Source: Monarcha castaneiventris obscurior
Lineage: Eukaryota > Chordata > Aves > Passeriformes > Monarchidae
NCBI GenBank assembly: GCA_026261815.1
Contig: JAMPIT010000350.1
Coordinates: 248,001 to 312,000 of the forward strand
DNA: 64,000 bases
Direction: 5' to 3'
Shown here: piece after piece, positions 63,633-64,000 of the stretch
Layout of the letters: each line of letters opens with the position of its first letter
How positions within the stretch are numbered: position 1 is the stretch's first letter
Program-made: the position numbers and the translations under genes
Notes under the pieces: generated by a model
Database searches by the model: none
What the model was told of the DNA's origin: nothing
Seen by the model: only the letters and a program-made list of their open reading frames with translations

Positions 63633-64000
63633 CTGAGGGTATGCTAGGTTGCACCAACTAGAAAAAAATCAATACAAGAGTTAAAAAGGAAAACCTTGTA
63701 TAGAAACCCTTGTTTAAAAGTAAGTTCCTGAGTTATACCATCAGTTTGGGATTTGGGCTACTAATGGGAAGAGTTTGGCTATTTTTGGTACTACAAAATT
63801 AATGTTTGAAAGCTGGCTTTTAGATTACTGCGTTTCTGCAAAGTTCTGTCGTGGAACTTGAAATTCACTCAGAGCCAAAACAGTTTTCCTTTTGTTTCCA
63901 TCACTTGTCCTTGCTTATGACAAGGGTCAGCATTTTTAGGTACAATGATTTGGAACTGTTTGAAGTAAGCTATTGCCTTGTTCCAGTGTGTTAATCAGGA
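63633..64000. other. non-coding DNA to the window end, no gene seen
   Basis: I see no feature in the last 370 bp. Neither strand shows a recognisable exon or repeat. Confidence 0.5.

Noticed and set aside
1..64000. CRISPR arrays, operons, tRNA or rRNA genes, viral genes
   Set aside because: The sequence is vertebrate nuclear DNA. I saw no spaced direct-repeat array, cloverleaf, rRNA wording or viral gene.

Overview
This 64 kb window looks like bird nuclear DNA with no protein-coding gene that I can support. The best clue is its interspersed repeats. All the ones I can recognise are CR1-type LINE fragments, including one with the typical avian 3' end wording (about 2,712-2,822, read on the minus strand) and one with readable reverse-transcriptase sequence (about 57,490-57,790, minus). 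No SINE, L1 or intact endogenous retrovirus is recognisable. A non-avian reptile (turtle or crocodilian) also carries CR1 and cannot be excluded. The background is moderately AT-rich and poor in CpG, and stop codons are dense in all frames. The longest ATG-started frames (about 130-210 codons) match no protein family I know, lack convincing splice-bounded structure, and mostly overlap frames on the other strand. I read the window as intergenic sequence or the inside of a very large intron.

Layout. 1-11,200: single-copy DNA with one young CR1 tail near 2.7 kb, a pair of inverted CAAAA/TTTTG tracts near 6.0-6.2 kb and a small perfect hairpin at 8.7 kb. 11,250-11,450: an old, plus-strand CR1/L3-like relic. 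12.2 kb: a 30-bp tandem duplication. 17.2-17.6 kb: a CpG-enriched patch with a GC box and a CCAAT box, the first promoter-like site. About 18.0 kb: a perfect 20-bp palindrome. 25.1-25.4 kb: a weaker CpG-enriched patch. 28.17-28.26 kb: seventeen perfect copies of TGAGA. 35-37 kb: AT-rich stretches carrying clusters of TAAT cores, which look like enhancer-type sequence. 38.26-38.60 kb: a minus-strand CR1 3' fragment. 48.8 kb: a TTGA tetranucleotide array. 54.64-55.33 kb: a clear CpG island, with about 57 CpG in 660 bp by my count, containing an internal tandem duplication of about 80 bp. 57.5-57.8 kb: the CR1 reverse-transcriptase relic. 63.5-63.6 kb: a compound AAC/AAT/GAG microsatellite.

No operon-like or multi-gene system is visible. 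The places most likely to have a function are the two promoter-like CpG regions, which could be first exons of a long gene or of a non-coding RNA, and the TAAT-rich stretches, which could be regulatory. Those roles are inferences. Deciding them needs transcript data and cross-species alignment, which cannot be done from the sequence alone.
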